The notes beneath the pieces were generated by a model. That model had not been told where the DNA came from. It did no database searches and worked only from the letters and a program-made list of their open reading frames with translations. Made by a program: the position numbers and the translations under genes. 64,000 bases of DNA, taken from positions 1,240,001 through 1,304,000 of the forward strand of contig CAWHBY010000002.1 of NCBI GenBank assembly GCA_963827855.1. Reading direction: 5' to 3'. The first letter of the stretch is position 1; each line of letters begins with the position of its first letter. Shown here piece by piece: positions 51,125 to 59,925 of this stretch. The stretch is from DTPU01 sp963827855. GTDB taxonomy: Bacteria > Planctomycetota > Phycisphaerae > Sedimentisphaerales > Anaerobacaceae.

Positions 51125-51628
51125 ATGCACTGGGTGCGATTTGCCATCCTGATCCTGGCGAGCATCGTGGCGCAGGCCAGTCTCGGCGACCTGGTGGCGC
51201 TGGGCTCTCCGGAAGTCCGGCCGGACCTGCTCCTGATTGTCATGGTCTACTTTGCGATCCACGCGGTCCCTCCGGATGCGGTCATCACCTCGTTTGTCAC
51301 CGGCCTGGCCCGCGACATCGTCGGCCTGACCATTGGACCCCAGATGCTGAGCTTCGGCCTCTGCGGAGTTCTGCTGTCGTCCATACGCAGCGCCATCGGC
51401 ATCCGCAGTGTTGTCTTCCAGGGAATCCTGATTCTCCTGACCGGGGCCGCAGCCGCAGGCCTGAACCGGGGCTTGTCTGTCGTCAAAGGCGTGCCCGTAC
51501 CCGGAGATCTCCTGAGCCAGATCTTGTTCTGTCCTCTCTATTCTGCGGTGATCGGTCCTGCGCTCTTTGTTGCTCTCGAATGGTTGATGCGGCTACAGGA
51601 CAAACGCTACCGCCTCGGTCTGCGCTAG
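51125..51628 (+). CDS. mreD: rod-shape-determining protein MreD
   Basis: The 167-residue membrane protein has five or six hydrophobic segments and the MreD-like DLVALGSPEVRPDLLLIVMVYFA and GLARDIVGLTIGPQMLSFGL (the 'G-x-x-x-D' segment). Sequence alone would be moderate evidence; the position between mreC and mrdA makes it firm. Confidence 0.9.
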   Translation: MHWVRFAILILASIVAQASLGDLVALGSPEVRPDLLLIVMVYFAIHAVPPDAVITSFVTGLARDIVGLTIGPQMLSFGLCGVLLSSIRSAIGIRSVVFQGILILLTGAAAAGLNRGLSVVKGVPVPGDLLSQILFCPLYSAVIGPALFVALEWLMRLQDKRYRLGLR

Positions 51629-51640
51629 CCCGCTGATTCG

Positions 51641-51671
51641 ATTCGCAAGACCCTTGCGAATTGCCTATAAT
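51641..51671 (+). promoter_or_regulatory. candidate mrdA promoter overlapping a palindrome
   Basis: A perfect 9-bp inverted repeat, ATTCGCAAG-ACC-CTTGCGAAT (51641-51661), ends 4 bp before a perfect TATAAT (51666-51671). A TTCGCA -35 at 18 bp lies inside the left arm. It could be an operator or a weak mreD terminator; no T run follows. Confidence 0.45.
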
Positions 51672-51688
51672 GGCAATCGGTCGAAACC

Positions 51689-53830
51689 ATGTACACAGCT
51701 CGCGCCAGGATACTTGCGATTGGCAGCCTCGTACTGCTGGGAGTGATTGTCGCTCGCCTAGCCTCCCTGCAGTTGGGGTCCAGCCGGGCGATCCAGGAGA
51801 GGATCGCCCAGCTCAAGGACCAACGGGGCCGCAGCCAGCCGCTCAAGACGACCCGGGGCAGGATACTGGATCGCAAGGGCCGCGTCCTGGCACAAGATGT
51901 ACCCCTCTTCAAGCTGCAGATCGGCTACAGCCTGAGCCGCATCCTCGACGAACGGGTCAGGGCAGGCCTGCGGTGGGCCGCCCTGCAGAGCAGGAGCGAC
52001 CCGGAGAGAGCCCTGCAGGCGGCCAATGCCGCGATCGACGTCAACACCGCCGTGTTGGAGGATGTGGTCATCCGGTGTTCCCGATTCGGGGATCCGTGCG
52101 AGGTCGTAAGGCAGAAGATCCAGCGGTTCAATGACTGGATCTGGAATCAGAGGGCCTTCCAGGCATGGCGCAAGTACTGTACGCAATCGGACTTCTACAA
52201 GAAAAACTCCGGCCGACTCATGTCGGTAGACCTGCACATCGCGATGGAGGATTTCGAGCGGACCATTCCAGATCCGAATCGCCGTCTGCTGCTGACCTTC
52301 GGCATGGACATCGCGGAGATGAAGGGAAGCTCCCCGCTCGTGGAGCTCAAAACCGACAATGACTTCATGGCCGCGCAACTGGAGTTCATCGACGTCGACG
52401 GAATCACCATCACGCCCGAGCCCGTGCGGGTCTATCCGCACAAGACTACTGCGGCACAGGTCATCGGGTGGGTCGGCGAGGCCACCCAGAAGGGAGACCT
52501 GGAACTCTTCGCAGACGATCCCTACGCCTGTTACCGGCCGGGCGACGATTGCGGCCGCGAAGATGGCGTCGAATATGTATGCGAGGCCATGCTTCGAGGC
52601 CGGCGGGGCAAAGTGGTCTATGACATCGACGGCACGCTCAGTAACCGCGTAGACAGCAGGCTGGGTCAGGACGTCCGGCTGACGCTAGACGTGGAGCTCC
52701 AGGAGAACATTGAGCAGCGACTGCTAACGTTTCCTCGCGCCGATTACTGTGGCCCCGGCATGGCCGCTGTGGTCATGGACGTAGCCAGCGGCGACATCCT
52801 GGCCATGATTTCGCTGCCCTCCTATGACCTCAATGAGGCCCGCTACCACTTCGCGGCCCTGGCCGCGGACGCCAATCAGCCTCTGATCAACCGGGTCCTC
52901 AACCGGCACTACCCACCAGGATCGGTCGTCAAGCCCGTCGTGCTGGTGGCCGGCCTGCAGGCGGGCGTGATCCGGCCCGACAAGGTGATCTCCTGTCCCT
53001 CACAGCCATCGCCGCCGGGCTGGCCGAACTGCTCCATCTGGCGGCGAGAGCACGTGGGACATGACACCCGCTGGAGCAATACCGCGCACAACGCCATAAA
53101 GGGGAGCTGCAACATCTACTTCTCTCGGCTGGCAGCAATGATAGAGCCCCGGACGCTCCAGGAATGGGCCTTTGCCTTTGGGTATGGCAGGCAGGCCGAG
53201 TTCGACTACCCGGGCAGCGACGATCCCAACGACCCCTCGTCTGCACGGAAGTTCAGACAATACTGTGGTCAGATCTCCACCCGTATCGAGTACGGCGCCC
53301 AGGTGAAGAGGCTGGACCAGATCGCGGCCCTGGATCGTCGCGACCTGGCCCTGGTCGGCATCGGCGAAGACAAATTCTCTGCCACTCCGATCCAGGTGGT
53401 CGGTACGATGGCCGCCCTGGCGAGGGGCGGCGTCTACAAGCGCCCGCGTCTGTTTCTGACCGGAGATCCTGAGCAGACCAACGGCTCCGGCGAGACCGAG
53501 GCGGGCATCAACCTGGGTCTGACCGAAGAGACGCTTCAGGTGGTCCTGGATGGGCTTCACGCGGTCGTCAACGAGACGGAGGGAAGCGCCAACGAGGGCT
53601 TCAAGAACGATCCAGCCCTGCTTCGGAGTCTCCAGATCTACGGCAAGACCGGCTCCACGGAACGCCCAGACATGGCCTGGTTCGCCGGGTTTGCCAGGTC
53701 TCCCCGCTCAGGGCGCACGATCGCCCTGACCGTGGTCGTCGAAGGGGGCAAGAGCGGAGGCCGTGACGCCGCACCCCTGGGCCACGAGATCATTGCGACG
53801 TGTGCGGAGGCCGGGCGCCTCGACCGGTGA
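51689..53830 (+). CDS. mrdA: penicillin-binding protein 2 (elongation transpeptidase)
   Basis: The 713-residue class B PBP has one N-terminal TM (AIGSLVLLGVIVARLASLQL), a dimerisation domain with TTRGRILDRKGRVLAQD, and the transpeptidase with active serine in YPPGSVVKPV (SxxK), KGSCNIYFS (SxN) and YGKTGSTE (KTG). It crosslinks lateral peptidoglycan with MreBCD. A larger than usual segment of about 150 residues (roughly 75-220) separates the N-terminal motif from the linker domain. The usual downstream rodA is missing. Its end overlaps the convergent glycosyltransferase by 41 bp. Confidence 0.95.
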   Translation: MYTARARILAIGSLVLLGVIVARLASLQLGSSRAIQERIAQLKDQRGRSQPLKTTRGRILDRKGRVLAQDVPLFKLQIGYSLSRILDERVRAGLRWAALQSRSDPERALQAANAAIDVNTAVLEDVVIRCSRFGDPCEVVRQKIQRFNDWIWNQRAFQAWRKYCTQSDFYKKNSGRLMSVDLHIAMEDFERTIPDPNRRLLLTFGMDIAEMKGSSPLVELKTDNDFMAAQLEFIDVDGITITPEPVRVYPHKTTAAQVIGWVGEATQKGDLELFADDPYACYRPGDDCGREDGVEYVCEAMLRGRRGKVVYDIDGTLSNRVDSRLGQDVRLTLDVELQENIEQRLLTFPRADYCGPGMAAVVMDVASGDILAMISLPSYDLNEARYHFAALAADANQPLINRVLNRHYPPGSVVKPVVLVAGLQAGVIRPDKVISCPSQPSPPGWPNCSIWRREHVGHDTRWSNTAHNAIKGSCNIYFSRLAAMIEPRTLQEWAFAFGYGRQAEFDYPGSDDPNDPSSARKFRQYCGQISTRIEYGAQVKRLDQIAALDRRDLALVGIGEDKFSATPIQVVGTMAALARGGVYKRPRLFLTGDPEQTNGSGETEAGINLGLTEETLQVVLDGLHAVVNETEGSANEGFKNDPALLRSLQIYGKTGSTERPDMAWFAGFARSPRSGRTIALTVVVEGGKSGGRDAAPLGHEIIATCAEAGRLDR

Positions 53831-54884
53831 GGGCCAACCTGTCGAGTACCCCCTGGAGGATAGCAAAGAACCGCTCGTTGTCCGGCCACAGCAGGTCCGT
53901 GTGGGGTGGGGTCGGGTGGTCCAGCCAGGACAGGAACGCCGAGAGCGAGGCGGGTGTCAGTCTGAGGCTCCACAGGCCCAGCCCAAGCTGTTCTGCGTAC
54001 CGGGCGTTGAGTCGCTGCTCGTACTGACCGGCCACGGGCACCAGGAGCATCCGCTTTTGCAGTGCCATACATTCGCTGAGCAAGGAGAATCCGGCAGAGG
54101 CGATGACGCCCCGTGATCCAGCCAGGTCCTCCAGGAAGCCCTCGGTCGAGATCCGCTTGTAGAGGCAGTGTCCTCGTTCGGCGGCCGCGTCATATCCATA
54201 GATGATGAATCGCTGGTGGGGGAAGCGGTCCAAGACCTCCTGCAGGGCCTCTCGACCCTGGCCTGTGCTGACATAGACCACCAGATGGTCGCCCTGCGAC
54301 GGCCGCAGTTGCGTCACCTCTGTCCGGACCACAGGCGGCGCCAGTACGGTGGAGCGGCCCCTGACCGGGGCCTTGAAGAAGTTGAGGACCACGGTGGCGT
54401 CCGGCCGGATCACGTAGGCATGGATGATCGATTGCGCAATCCACCGGGAGAGGATCTGACTGGACGCGTGCTGCAATCGGCACCGGGTCAGCACATGTTC
54501 ATTGTCCACGCTGACGAGCGGTACGTGGTGCATCCGGGCCCACCACGCGCTGAAGGGCTCGAAGTCGGTCATCACCACGTCCGGGACGAAGCCCTCCAGG
54601 CTGGATCGCAGCAGCCTGCGGTTCTCACGGACGATCCGGGGAAATGCCGTGAGATTCTGGGTGAACGTCCTCCACTGACTGATCCGACCATCGCGGTAGG
54701 CGAAGGAGAGACCCTCGATCCGATGGACACGATCCTTGAACAGGGGACCCAGGGCAGACGGGACCTTGCCGAATCCCACGAATCTCACATCGTGGCCCGT
54801 ATCGAGCAGATGCTGACCGATCAGATGGGCGCGGCTGCAGTGTCCGAATCCTTCCCCTGCCACCCCATACAGAATCCGCGGCAT
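53790..54884 (-). CDS. GT-B glycosyltransferase, MJ1255/MurG-like superfamily
   Basis: The 364-residue protein starts MPRILYGVAGEGFGHCSRAHLI, a glycine-rich N-terminal loop as in the MJ1255/VC2487 family, with VVMTDFEPFSAWWAR, VVYVSTGQGREALQEVL and the C-terminal donor-binding ASAGFSLLSECMALQKRMLLVPVAGQYEQ. The ATG at 54884 lies 5 bp downstream of the ftsI stop, so it ends the dcw operon, where murG-type activity would be expected. Typical MurG motifs are not complete, so the substrate is unknown. Confidence 0.85.
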   Translation of the reverse strand: MPRILYGVAGEGFGHCSRAHLIGQHLLDTGHDVRFVGFGKVPSALGPLFKDRVHRIEGLSFAYRDGRISQWRTFTQNLTAFPRIVRENRRLLRSSLEGFVPDVVMTDFEPFSAWWARMHHVPLVSVDNEHVLTRCRLQHASSQILSRWIAQSIIHAYVIRPDATVVLNFFKAPVRGRSTVLAPPVVRTEVTQLRPSQGDHLVVYVSTGQGREALQEVLDRFPHQRFIIYGYDAAAERGHCLYKRISTEGFLEDLAGSRGVIASAGFSLLSECMALQKRMLLVPVAGQYEQRLNARYAEQLGLGLWSLRLTPASLSAFLSWLDHPTPPHTDLLWPDNERFFAILQGVLDRLALTGRGARPPHTSQ

Positions 54885-54889
54885 GGCAC

Positions 54890-56659
54890 TCACGGGGTCC
54901 TGGCCAGACGCGCGGCATCGTGCCTGGGAAATACGTTCCCCCTGGACTCCAGATACGTCATGGTCTTGTCGATGATCCGGCCGACGACAGGCGCTGCCAC
55001 CACGCCGCCGGTATAGCCCTTGCCCAGCCTGCGATTGGGCTTGCGCACAGACACGAGCACCAAGACCGCGGGGTCCTCGGCAGGCGCACCGCCGACGAAG
55101 GAGGCGACGTAGGCGTCTTCCTCGTAGCCCCGGCCGTCTGTCCGGGCCAGTTGGGCCGTTCCAGTCTTGCCGAAGACCTGCCACTTGTCCAGCTTGGCCG
55201 ACTTCCCGGTGCCATCATTGACCACGGCCACCAGGGCCTCCTCGATGATCCATCGGGCCACCTCGGGCCTGACGATGTAACCCACCTGCCCCGCCATGGC
55301 CAGGGAGTGTGCGCGGATGTCGGGCTCACCAATCGCGCTGACCACGGCCTTGACCAGATGCGGCCGCACCAGCCGGCCTTCATTGGCCAGGATGCAGAAG
55401 CTGCGGATCAACTGCATCGCAGTCACCGAGATCTCCTGACCGAACGGGACTCGCGTGACGCTGTAGCCACTCCAATCCTTGAGCGGCCGAATCTTCCCTT
55501 CGGCCTCGCCCCGGCCCAGGCCGACCTGCGTATCCTTGCCAAACCCGAAGATCTTCAATCCCTGGTACAGACGGGCTGCGCCCAGGCGCTGGCCGATCTT
55601 GGCCATGCCGATGTTGCTGGACTCCCGCAGGATGTCCCTGGCGGTCATCAGACCGTACCGGTGATGGGAGTACTCGGTGATGACCCCGAATCCCCTGCCG
55701 TGGTACACGCCGTCTTCGCAATCGATGCGCTCAGTGGTGTTGATCACGCCCGCGTCCAGCGCAATCGCGACCACCACGGGCTTGAATACGCTTCCAGGCT
55801 CGAACTGGTCGATAAGGGCGTGATTGCACAGCACCTTCTCAGGCGTGGTGCGGGCGAGGCTGGGATCAAAATCGGGCAGCGAGACCATGGCCAGGATCGC
55901 GCCGGTCTTGGGGTCTGCCACCACCGCAGTCGCGGATTCCGCGTCAAAGGCCTTGAACTGGGCCAGGAGCTCTTCCCTGGCAAACTCCTGGATCGTGGTG
56001 TCCAGCGTGAGGATGATCCCCGCGCCCGAAAGGTCCTCGTCATCCAGGTCGCTAGACGCCCGGTCGCTGGCGAACCGCAGAGGTCTCCTGCGCACGTCGC
56101 CCAGGAACAGATACTCGCGGCCGCTGCCGGTCAGAACCTTGTTGAAGGCGTACTCGATGCCCCCTGCTCCAGGGCCGTCCGTCTGCGTGTATCCCACCAC
56201 GTGAGAACACAGGGCGCCCATCGGATAGTACCGCATCCAGTCGACCTGGTAGTTCACGCCCTCGACCTTGCGGGCGGCAAGGCACTCGGTCAACTCCGCG
56301 CCGGCCTTGAGCCGCACGAAGCCCGGGTTGCGGCTGTCCAGGATCAGCCTGCAAATCTCGGGGCCGCTAAGATGGATCGCGGGGCTCAGACGGCTGGCGG
56401 TTTCGCGGGGGTCTGTGATGAGCCGCGGCTCGGCGTAGATCGTGCGTACGCCGTTGCTGGCCGCCAGTATCCGTCCCCTGCAGTCGAGAATAGGACCGCG
56501 GGCGGCCGCCTGGGGTACCCGGGACTGCTGCTGCCTGAGACTCTTCTGCGTGTAGTAGGTGTGACGGAAGCCCTGCAGGTACAGACACCGGCCCGCCAGC
56601 GCCACAAATGCCGCCAGGACGATGCCGAAAATCCCAACGAGTACGTGATACCGCTTCAC
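54890..56659 (-). CDS. ftsI: division penicillin-binding protein FtsI (PBP3)
   Basis: The 589-residue class B PBP has a short N-terminal TM (LVGIFGIVLAAFVALAGRCLYL), RGPILDCRGRILA, the transpeptidase domain with FEPGSVFKPVV (active Ser), RESSNIGMAKIG (SxN) and VFGKTGTAQLA (KTG). It crosslinks septal peptidoglycan. The position after rsmH and an FtsL-like gene in a dcw cluster identifies it as FtsI rather than another PBP2. Confidence 0.94.
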   Translation of the reverse strand: MKRYHVLVGIFGIVLAAFVALAGRCLYLQGFRHTYYTQKSLRQQQSRVPQAAARGPILDCRGRILAASNGVRTIYAEPRLITDPRETASRLSPAIHLSGPEICRLILDSRNPGFVRLKAGAELTECLAARKVEGVNYQVDWMRYYPMGALCSHVVGYTQTDGPGAGGIEYAFNKVLTGSGREYLFLGDVRRRPLRFASDRASSDLDDEDLSGAGIILTLDTTIQEFAREELLAQFKAFDAESATAVVADPKTGAILAMVSLPDFDPSLARTTPEKVLCNHALIDQFEPGSVFKPVVVAIALDAGVINTTERIDCEDGVYHGRGFGVITEYSHHRYGLMTARDILRESSNIGMAKIGQRLGAARLYQGLKIFGFGKDTQVGLGRGEAEGKIRPLKDWSGYSVTRVPFGQEISVTAMQLIRSFCILANEGRLVRPHLVKAVVSAIGEPDIRAHSLAMAGQVGYIVRPEVARWIIEEALVAVVNDGTGKSAKLDKWQVFGKTGTAQLARTDGRGYEEDAYVASFVGGAPAEDPAVLVLVSVRKPNRRLGKGYTGGVVAAPVVGRIIDKTMTYLESRGNVFPRHDAARLARTP

Positions 56660-56693
56660 CCCGCGCCCTTCAGACTGGACCGACGGGCCGAGA

Positions 56694-56936
56694 TCAGGGG
56701 CGGCTGGAGTGATCAGGCTTCGGGACCACCACCAGCCGCATCACTGCATCAGGCCGGGTCAAGTTTTCCAGTTCAAGCTGCTTCTGCCAGAGTTCCTGTT
56801 TCAACCGGGTTTCGTCGGTCCGGTAGGCCTGGAGGGTATAGAATTGGTGGTTATTGGTATCCCGCAGGAAGACCACGACAATCATGGCCGCCACGACGTA
56901 GAACACCAGGAACACGAACCATGATGCGGATCTCAA
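56694..56936 (-). CDS. FtsL-like small membrane protein
   Basis: Of 80 residues, a short cytoplasmic start and one TM (SWFVFLVFYVVAAMIVVVFL) precede a periplasmic heptad helix (YRTDETRLKQELWQKQLELENLTRP). Size, topology and placement directly before ftsI match FtsL. Sequence similarity in FtsL is too low to prove it by eye. Confidence 0.7.
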   Translation of the reverse strand: MRSASWFVFLVFYVVAAMIVVVFLRDTNNHQFYTLQAYRTDETRLKQELWQKQLELENLTRPDAVMRLVVVPKPDHSSRP

Positions 56937-56982
56937 GTCTTGGCCTCCTGCGACGGAGTACCTCCAGAGCCAGCGGCCGCCC

Positions 56983-58077
56983 CTACTTGGCGGGCAACCG
57001 GAGCTTCATGCCCTGCTCCAGATTGTCCTTGCTGTTCTTCAGCGCGTCGCTGTTGAGCTTCAGGATCTCCTGGTAGCGATTACCCTTACCGAGCTGCGAG
57101 GTGGCAATCTTCCAGAGGCTGTCGCCTTCCTTCACGGTATACCACCGCTGGCCCCGCGTCTGCGTCTCTGCCTTGGTGGCTACCGCGGACTTGGCCGGAG
57201 TGTTGGACGGATGCGCGGTGGTGGCCACGGTCGGAGCCGGGATGGAACTGCCGCCAACAGGGGCAGGGATGGTCAGTTGCTGGTCTATACTGAGCTCTTC
57301 AGGAGAGGACAGGATCGACTTGTTGGCCTCGAAGATCCGCTTGATACTGGACCTCCTTGCACCCTCGCTGGGGCCGTACATCCTCTTGGCAATAACTTCG
57401 AGTGAGTCTCCCTTGGCGACCTTGTAGGTCTTGGGCCATTCACTGGAGGCTGTCTTCACTGCAGGCTGCACTGCCATGCTGATCCCAGAGGGCGAAGGCA
57501 GCGTGGACTGGTCTGGCGTCAGCACGCCTGCGGGGCCGGTGGACTGCGAGTAGGTCATCGGCTGCGGCGAGGGCGAGGTCGCCAGACTCTTGGCCGGAAC
57601 CGTCATGTTGTTGGCCACTGTCGTCAGACCGCCAGCCGGCGAGGGCGAACCTGCAACGGCGGGTGTAGAAGTCGAGGCAGGGTTGACCATCGGTTGGCCC
57701 GGCGTGGGCGTCGGAGCATTGGCGGCCACATGAATGGATGGGTCCACCAGACCTATAGACGGATTCGGCTGACTGACCTGTTGTACGGTCGCGGGGAGCG
57801 GCGTAATCGATCGGATGGCCGTGCCATCGGTCTGGGGCTGCGTGGCGGACATCATGCCAGGGGCCTGCGCCAAAGGCCCGGACAGGGTCTGTCCGACCAT
57901 CCTCGTGTTGGCGCCCAAGCCCGGCGAAGACACAAGGGGTGTACGTGCTAGCTTTGACTGCGACGCGGCCTGACTGCGGCCTCTAAGCCTGGGCAACCCA
58001 TTGATGAGGAAGGCAATGATGAATATGAATACCAAGCCCAACAGCAAGCCAATCTTCGTGTCCCTGGTCATTGACAT
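56983..58077 (-). CDS. membrane-anchored double-LysM protein in the dcw cluster
   Basis: The 364-residue product has an N-terminal TM (GLLLGLVFIFIIAFLIN), a long Pro/Ser/Thr-rich linker (about 40-205), then two LysM domains (about 216-270, TYKVAKGDSLEVIAKRMYG; about 313-362, WYTVKEGDSLWKIATSQLG). It would bind the glycan backbone of peptidoglycan in the periplasm. Its place between rsmH and the FtsL-like gene is not part of the textbook dcw order. Confidence 0.9.
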   Translation of the reverse strand: MSMTRDTKIGLLLGLVFIFIIAFLINGLPRLRGRSQAASQSKLARTPLVSSPGLGANTRMVGQTLSGPLAQAPGMMSATQPQTDGTAIRSITPLPATVQQVSQPNPSIGLVDPSIHVAANAPTPTPGQPMVNPASTSTPAVAGSPSPAGGLTTVANNMTVPAKSLATSPSPQPMTYSQSTGPAGVLTPDQSTLPSPSGISMAVQPAVKTASSEWPKTYKVAKGDSLEVIAKRMYGPSEGARRSSIKRIFEANKSILSSPEELSIDQQLTIPAPVGGSSIPAPTVATTAHPSNTPAKSAVATKAETQTRGQRWYTVKEGDSLWKIATSQLGKGNRYQEILKLNSDALKNSKDNLEQGMKLRLPAK

Positions 58078-58136
58078 GTACCTCCATGTTCGCTGTGACG
58101 TCTCTTTTGTTCGTACCGAGCCCTTCGGATCGGGCC

Positions 58137-59042
58137 TTACGTTCTTTGTGCAATCCGCAACTTGGCGCTTCTGGCCCGGGGGTTTTCACTGACCTCCTGG
58201 CTGGAAGCCACCAGAGGTTTCTTCGTCAGAATCGTAAACAGGCCGGCCTCATGCCACGCCCTGAAACTGGTCTTGACCTCCCGATCCTCAAGACTATGAA
58301 AACTGATGACAGCCATATACCCCTTGCTGCGCAGCAAATGGGGTGCCTGAACCAGCAATTCCCGTAGATTGTCCAATTCATGATTGACCGCTATCCGCAG
58401 GGCCTGAAACGTCCGGGTCGCCGGATGGATCCTTTGTCTGGACGTGCGACCGGGCCGGTGCAGCGCCTGACATACGATCGAAGCCAGTTGCCCGGTCGTC
58501 TCGATGCGTTGATGCCTTCGTCGTTCCACAATGAACCGCGCTATGCGCCGGGAGCCCCGGTCCTGCCCATACTGGAAGATCAGGTCTGCCAGCGCCTTTT
58601 CATCAGCATTGTTGACTATATCGGCTGCTGTAGTCCCAAAACTTTTGTCCATTCGCATGTCTAGCGGCAGATCTGACCGAAAACTCAGCCCGATCTCGTC
58701 ATCGGCCAACTGCACGGATGAAAACCCGAGATCGGCCAGGATCAGGTCAGCCGCCTCAATCCCCTGTTGCCTGACCCAGGTCCCCAACTGCGAGAAGTTC
58801 CCCTGGACCAGGACGACCTTGCACGCCAGATCTTGGAGCCTCGCTTTGGTGGCCTGGAGGGCCTTATCATCCACGTCCAGGCCGATCAGCGTCCCTTGAT
58901 GTCCTAGCGAGGCTCCGAAAAGCCGGCTGTGACCTCCTTGTCCAACCGTTGCATCCACCATCACGCCTTCAGGTGGCAAGTGTATCCACTCAATCAATGT
59001 CTCTGCGAGTACTGGGATATGCTCCAGCGTCGAGCCAGTCAC
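58137..59042 (-). CDS. rsmH: 16S rRNA m4C1402 methyltransferase RsmH (MraW)
   Basis: The 301-residue protein carries the diagnostic motifs: HIPVLAETLIEWI at the N-terminus, VDATVGQGGHSRLF (SAM site), GLDVDDKALQ, DLILADLGFSSVQLAD, FRSDLPLDMRMDKSFGTTAADIVN and YMAVISFHSLEDREVK. It methylates N4 of C1402 in 16S rRNA. It follows mraZ as in most bacteria, with a 69-residue ORF between. Confidence 0.97.
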   Translation of the reverse strand: MTGSTLEHIPVLAETLIEWIHLPPEGVMVDATVGQGGHSRLFGASLGHQGTLIGLDVDDKALQATKARLQDLACKVVLVQGNFSQLGTWVRQQGIEAADLILADLGFSSVQLADDEIGLSFRSDLPLDMRMDKSFGTTAADIVNNADEKALADLIFQYGQDRGSRRIARFIVERRRHQRIETTGQLASIVCQALHRPGRTSRQRIHPATRTFQALRIAVNHELDNLRELLVQAPHLLRSKGYMAVISFHSLEDREVKTSFRAWHEAGLFTILTKKPLVASSQEVSENPRARSAKLRIAQRT

Positions 59043-59082
59043 CGTCGTAGCGCCCTTTCTGGACTTTGGCCGTCCCGTCGGA

Positions 59083-59292
59083 TCAGGCCACAGGCACGAC
59101 CCCGGCGCGCCTGCTCAATTCCTTGACAGACGGTGAAAACCCCACTGCTGCCAGCAAAGGATGGGACCTCCTGACCCGTTCCATTTGCTCCGTCAGGATC
59201 GCGAGGGACGTCAACGTCTGCTCGTCTATCGGGCAATCGCTGCACAGCGCCTCCTTCACGACCCGCCAGTGATCCGATTCCATCTGGACCAT
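59083..59292 (-). CDS. 69-aa protein between mraZ and rsmH, unknown
   Basis: The sequence MVQMESDHWRVVKEALCSDCPIDE continues as an amphipathic helical segment (SLAILTEQMERVRRSHPLL). The ATG is preceded by GGAGGTGAA, one of the best ribosome sites in the window, which supports translation. It contains a CSDC pair. I do not recognise it; placement suggests cotranscription with mraZ and rsmH. Confidence 0.65.
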   Translation of the reverse strand: MVQMESDHWRVVKEALCSDCPIDEQTLTSLAILTEQMERVRRSHPLLAAVGFSPSVKELSRRAGVVPVA

Positions 59293-59316
59293 TTCACCTC
59301 CGTGTCATTGTCTGTT

Positions 59317-59790
59317 TCAGGCAGACTCATCCTGATTCTGCAAGATGTACCGCCTCGCCTCAGACATCTGCCTCTGGTACTGGGCCATGTTCTGATTGAC
59401 GTACTGATCCCAGTCCTGGTCGTTCCACAGTTCGATGTGATCCCTGACCCCGACCAGCGTGATGTGATCCTTCAGACCGGCCCGCCTTCGCAGACGGTCG
59501 TTGAGCAACAACCGGCCTTGGCTATCCAACTCCACCTTGCTGGCCAAGGCGAAGCTCAATCGTTCGAAGGCGACCGACTCATCCGGCGCCCCCGTACCGA
59601 GCCCCGGGGTCGAGGAGATCCGCTCAAAGTACTTCTCAGGATAGAGGCAGAGGATGCCGTTGGCGCCCAATACCAGGTAGAAGTCACTGCCGTGTTGATC
59701 GGAGTCGATCTGGGCTCGAAGCTTGTTAGAGACAAGCACCCTGCCCTTCTCATCCACCACATGCGCGTATTCGCCTGTTAGCAACAACAT
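59317..59790 (-). CDS. mraZ: transcriptional regulator MraZ
   Basis: The 157-residue protein has the two AbrB-like SpoVT halves: MLLLTGEYAHVVDEKGRVLVSNKLR and SKVELDSQGRLLLNDRLRRRAGL. It normally represses its own dcw operon by binding repeated GTGG-type boxes upstream, and such repeats are present at 59833-59868. The ATG at 59790 has GGAAG 8 bp upstream. Confidence 0.95.
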   Translation of the reverse strand: MLLLTGEYAHVVDEKGRVLVSNKLRAQIDSDQHGSDFYLVLGANGILCLYPEKYFERISSTPGLGTGAPDESVAFERLSFALASKVELDSQGRLLLNDRLRRRAGLKDHITLVGVRDHIELWNDQDWDQYVNQNMAQYQRQMSEARRYILQNQDESA

Positions 59791-59825
59791 GGAAATTCTT
59801 CCACCAAGCAAGTCATCTTTTGGGA

Positions 59826-59868
59826 ATTATCTCCACTACCACCCACTCAGTCAATACAAATCACCACT
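59826..59868 (-). promoter_or_regulatory. dcw promoter with MraZ-box-like AGTGG repeats
   Basis: On the minus strand TTGACT (59854-59849), 17 bp, GATAAT (59831-59826). AGTGG occurs at 59837-59833 and 59847-59843, a 10-bp period inside the spacer, and at 59868-59864 within AAAGTGG, 21 bp (two turns) upstream. Confidence 0.7.
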
Positions 59869-59925
59869 TTTTCCCCCAAAGGCACAGAATGGTGTTATGG
59901 GACATATGGATAGATGGGTGGGATA

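Noticed and set aside
54920..57076. 718-aa ORF on the plus strand opposite ftsI
   Set aside because: It is antisense to ftsI and the FtsL-like gene, which have full catalytic motifs. The shadow protein has no recognisable domain.
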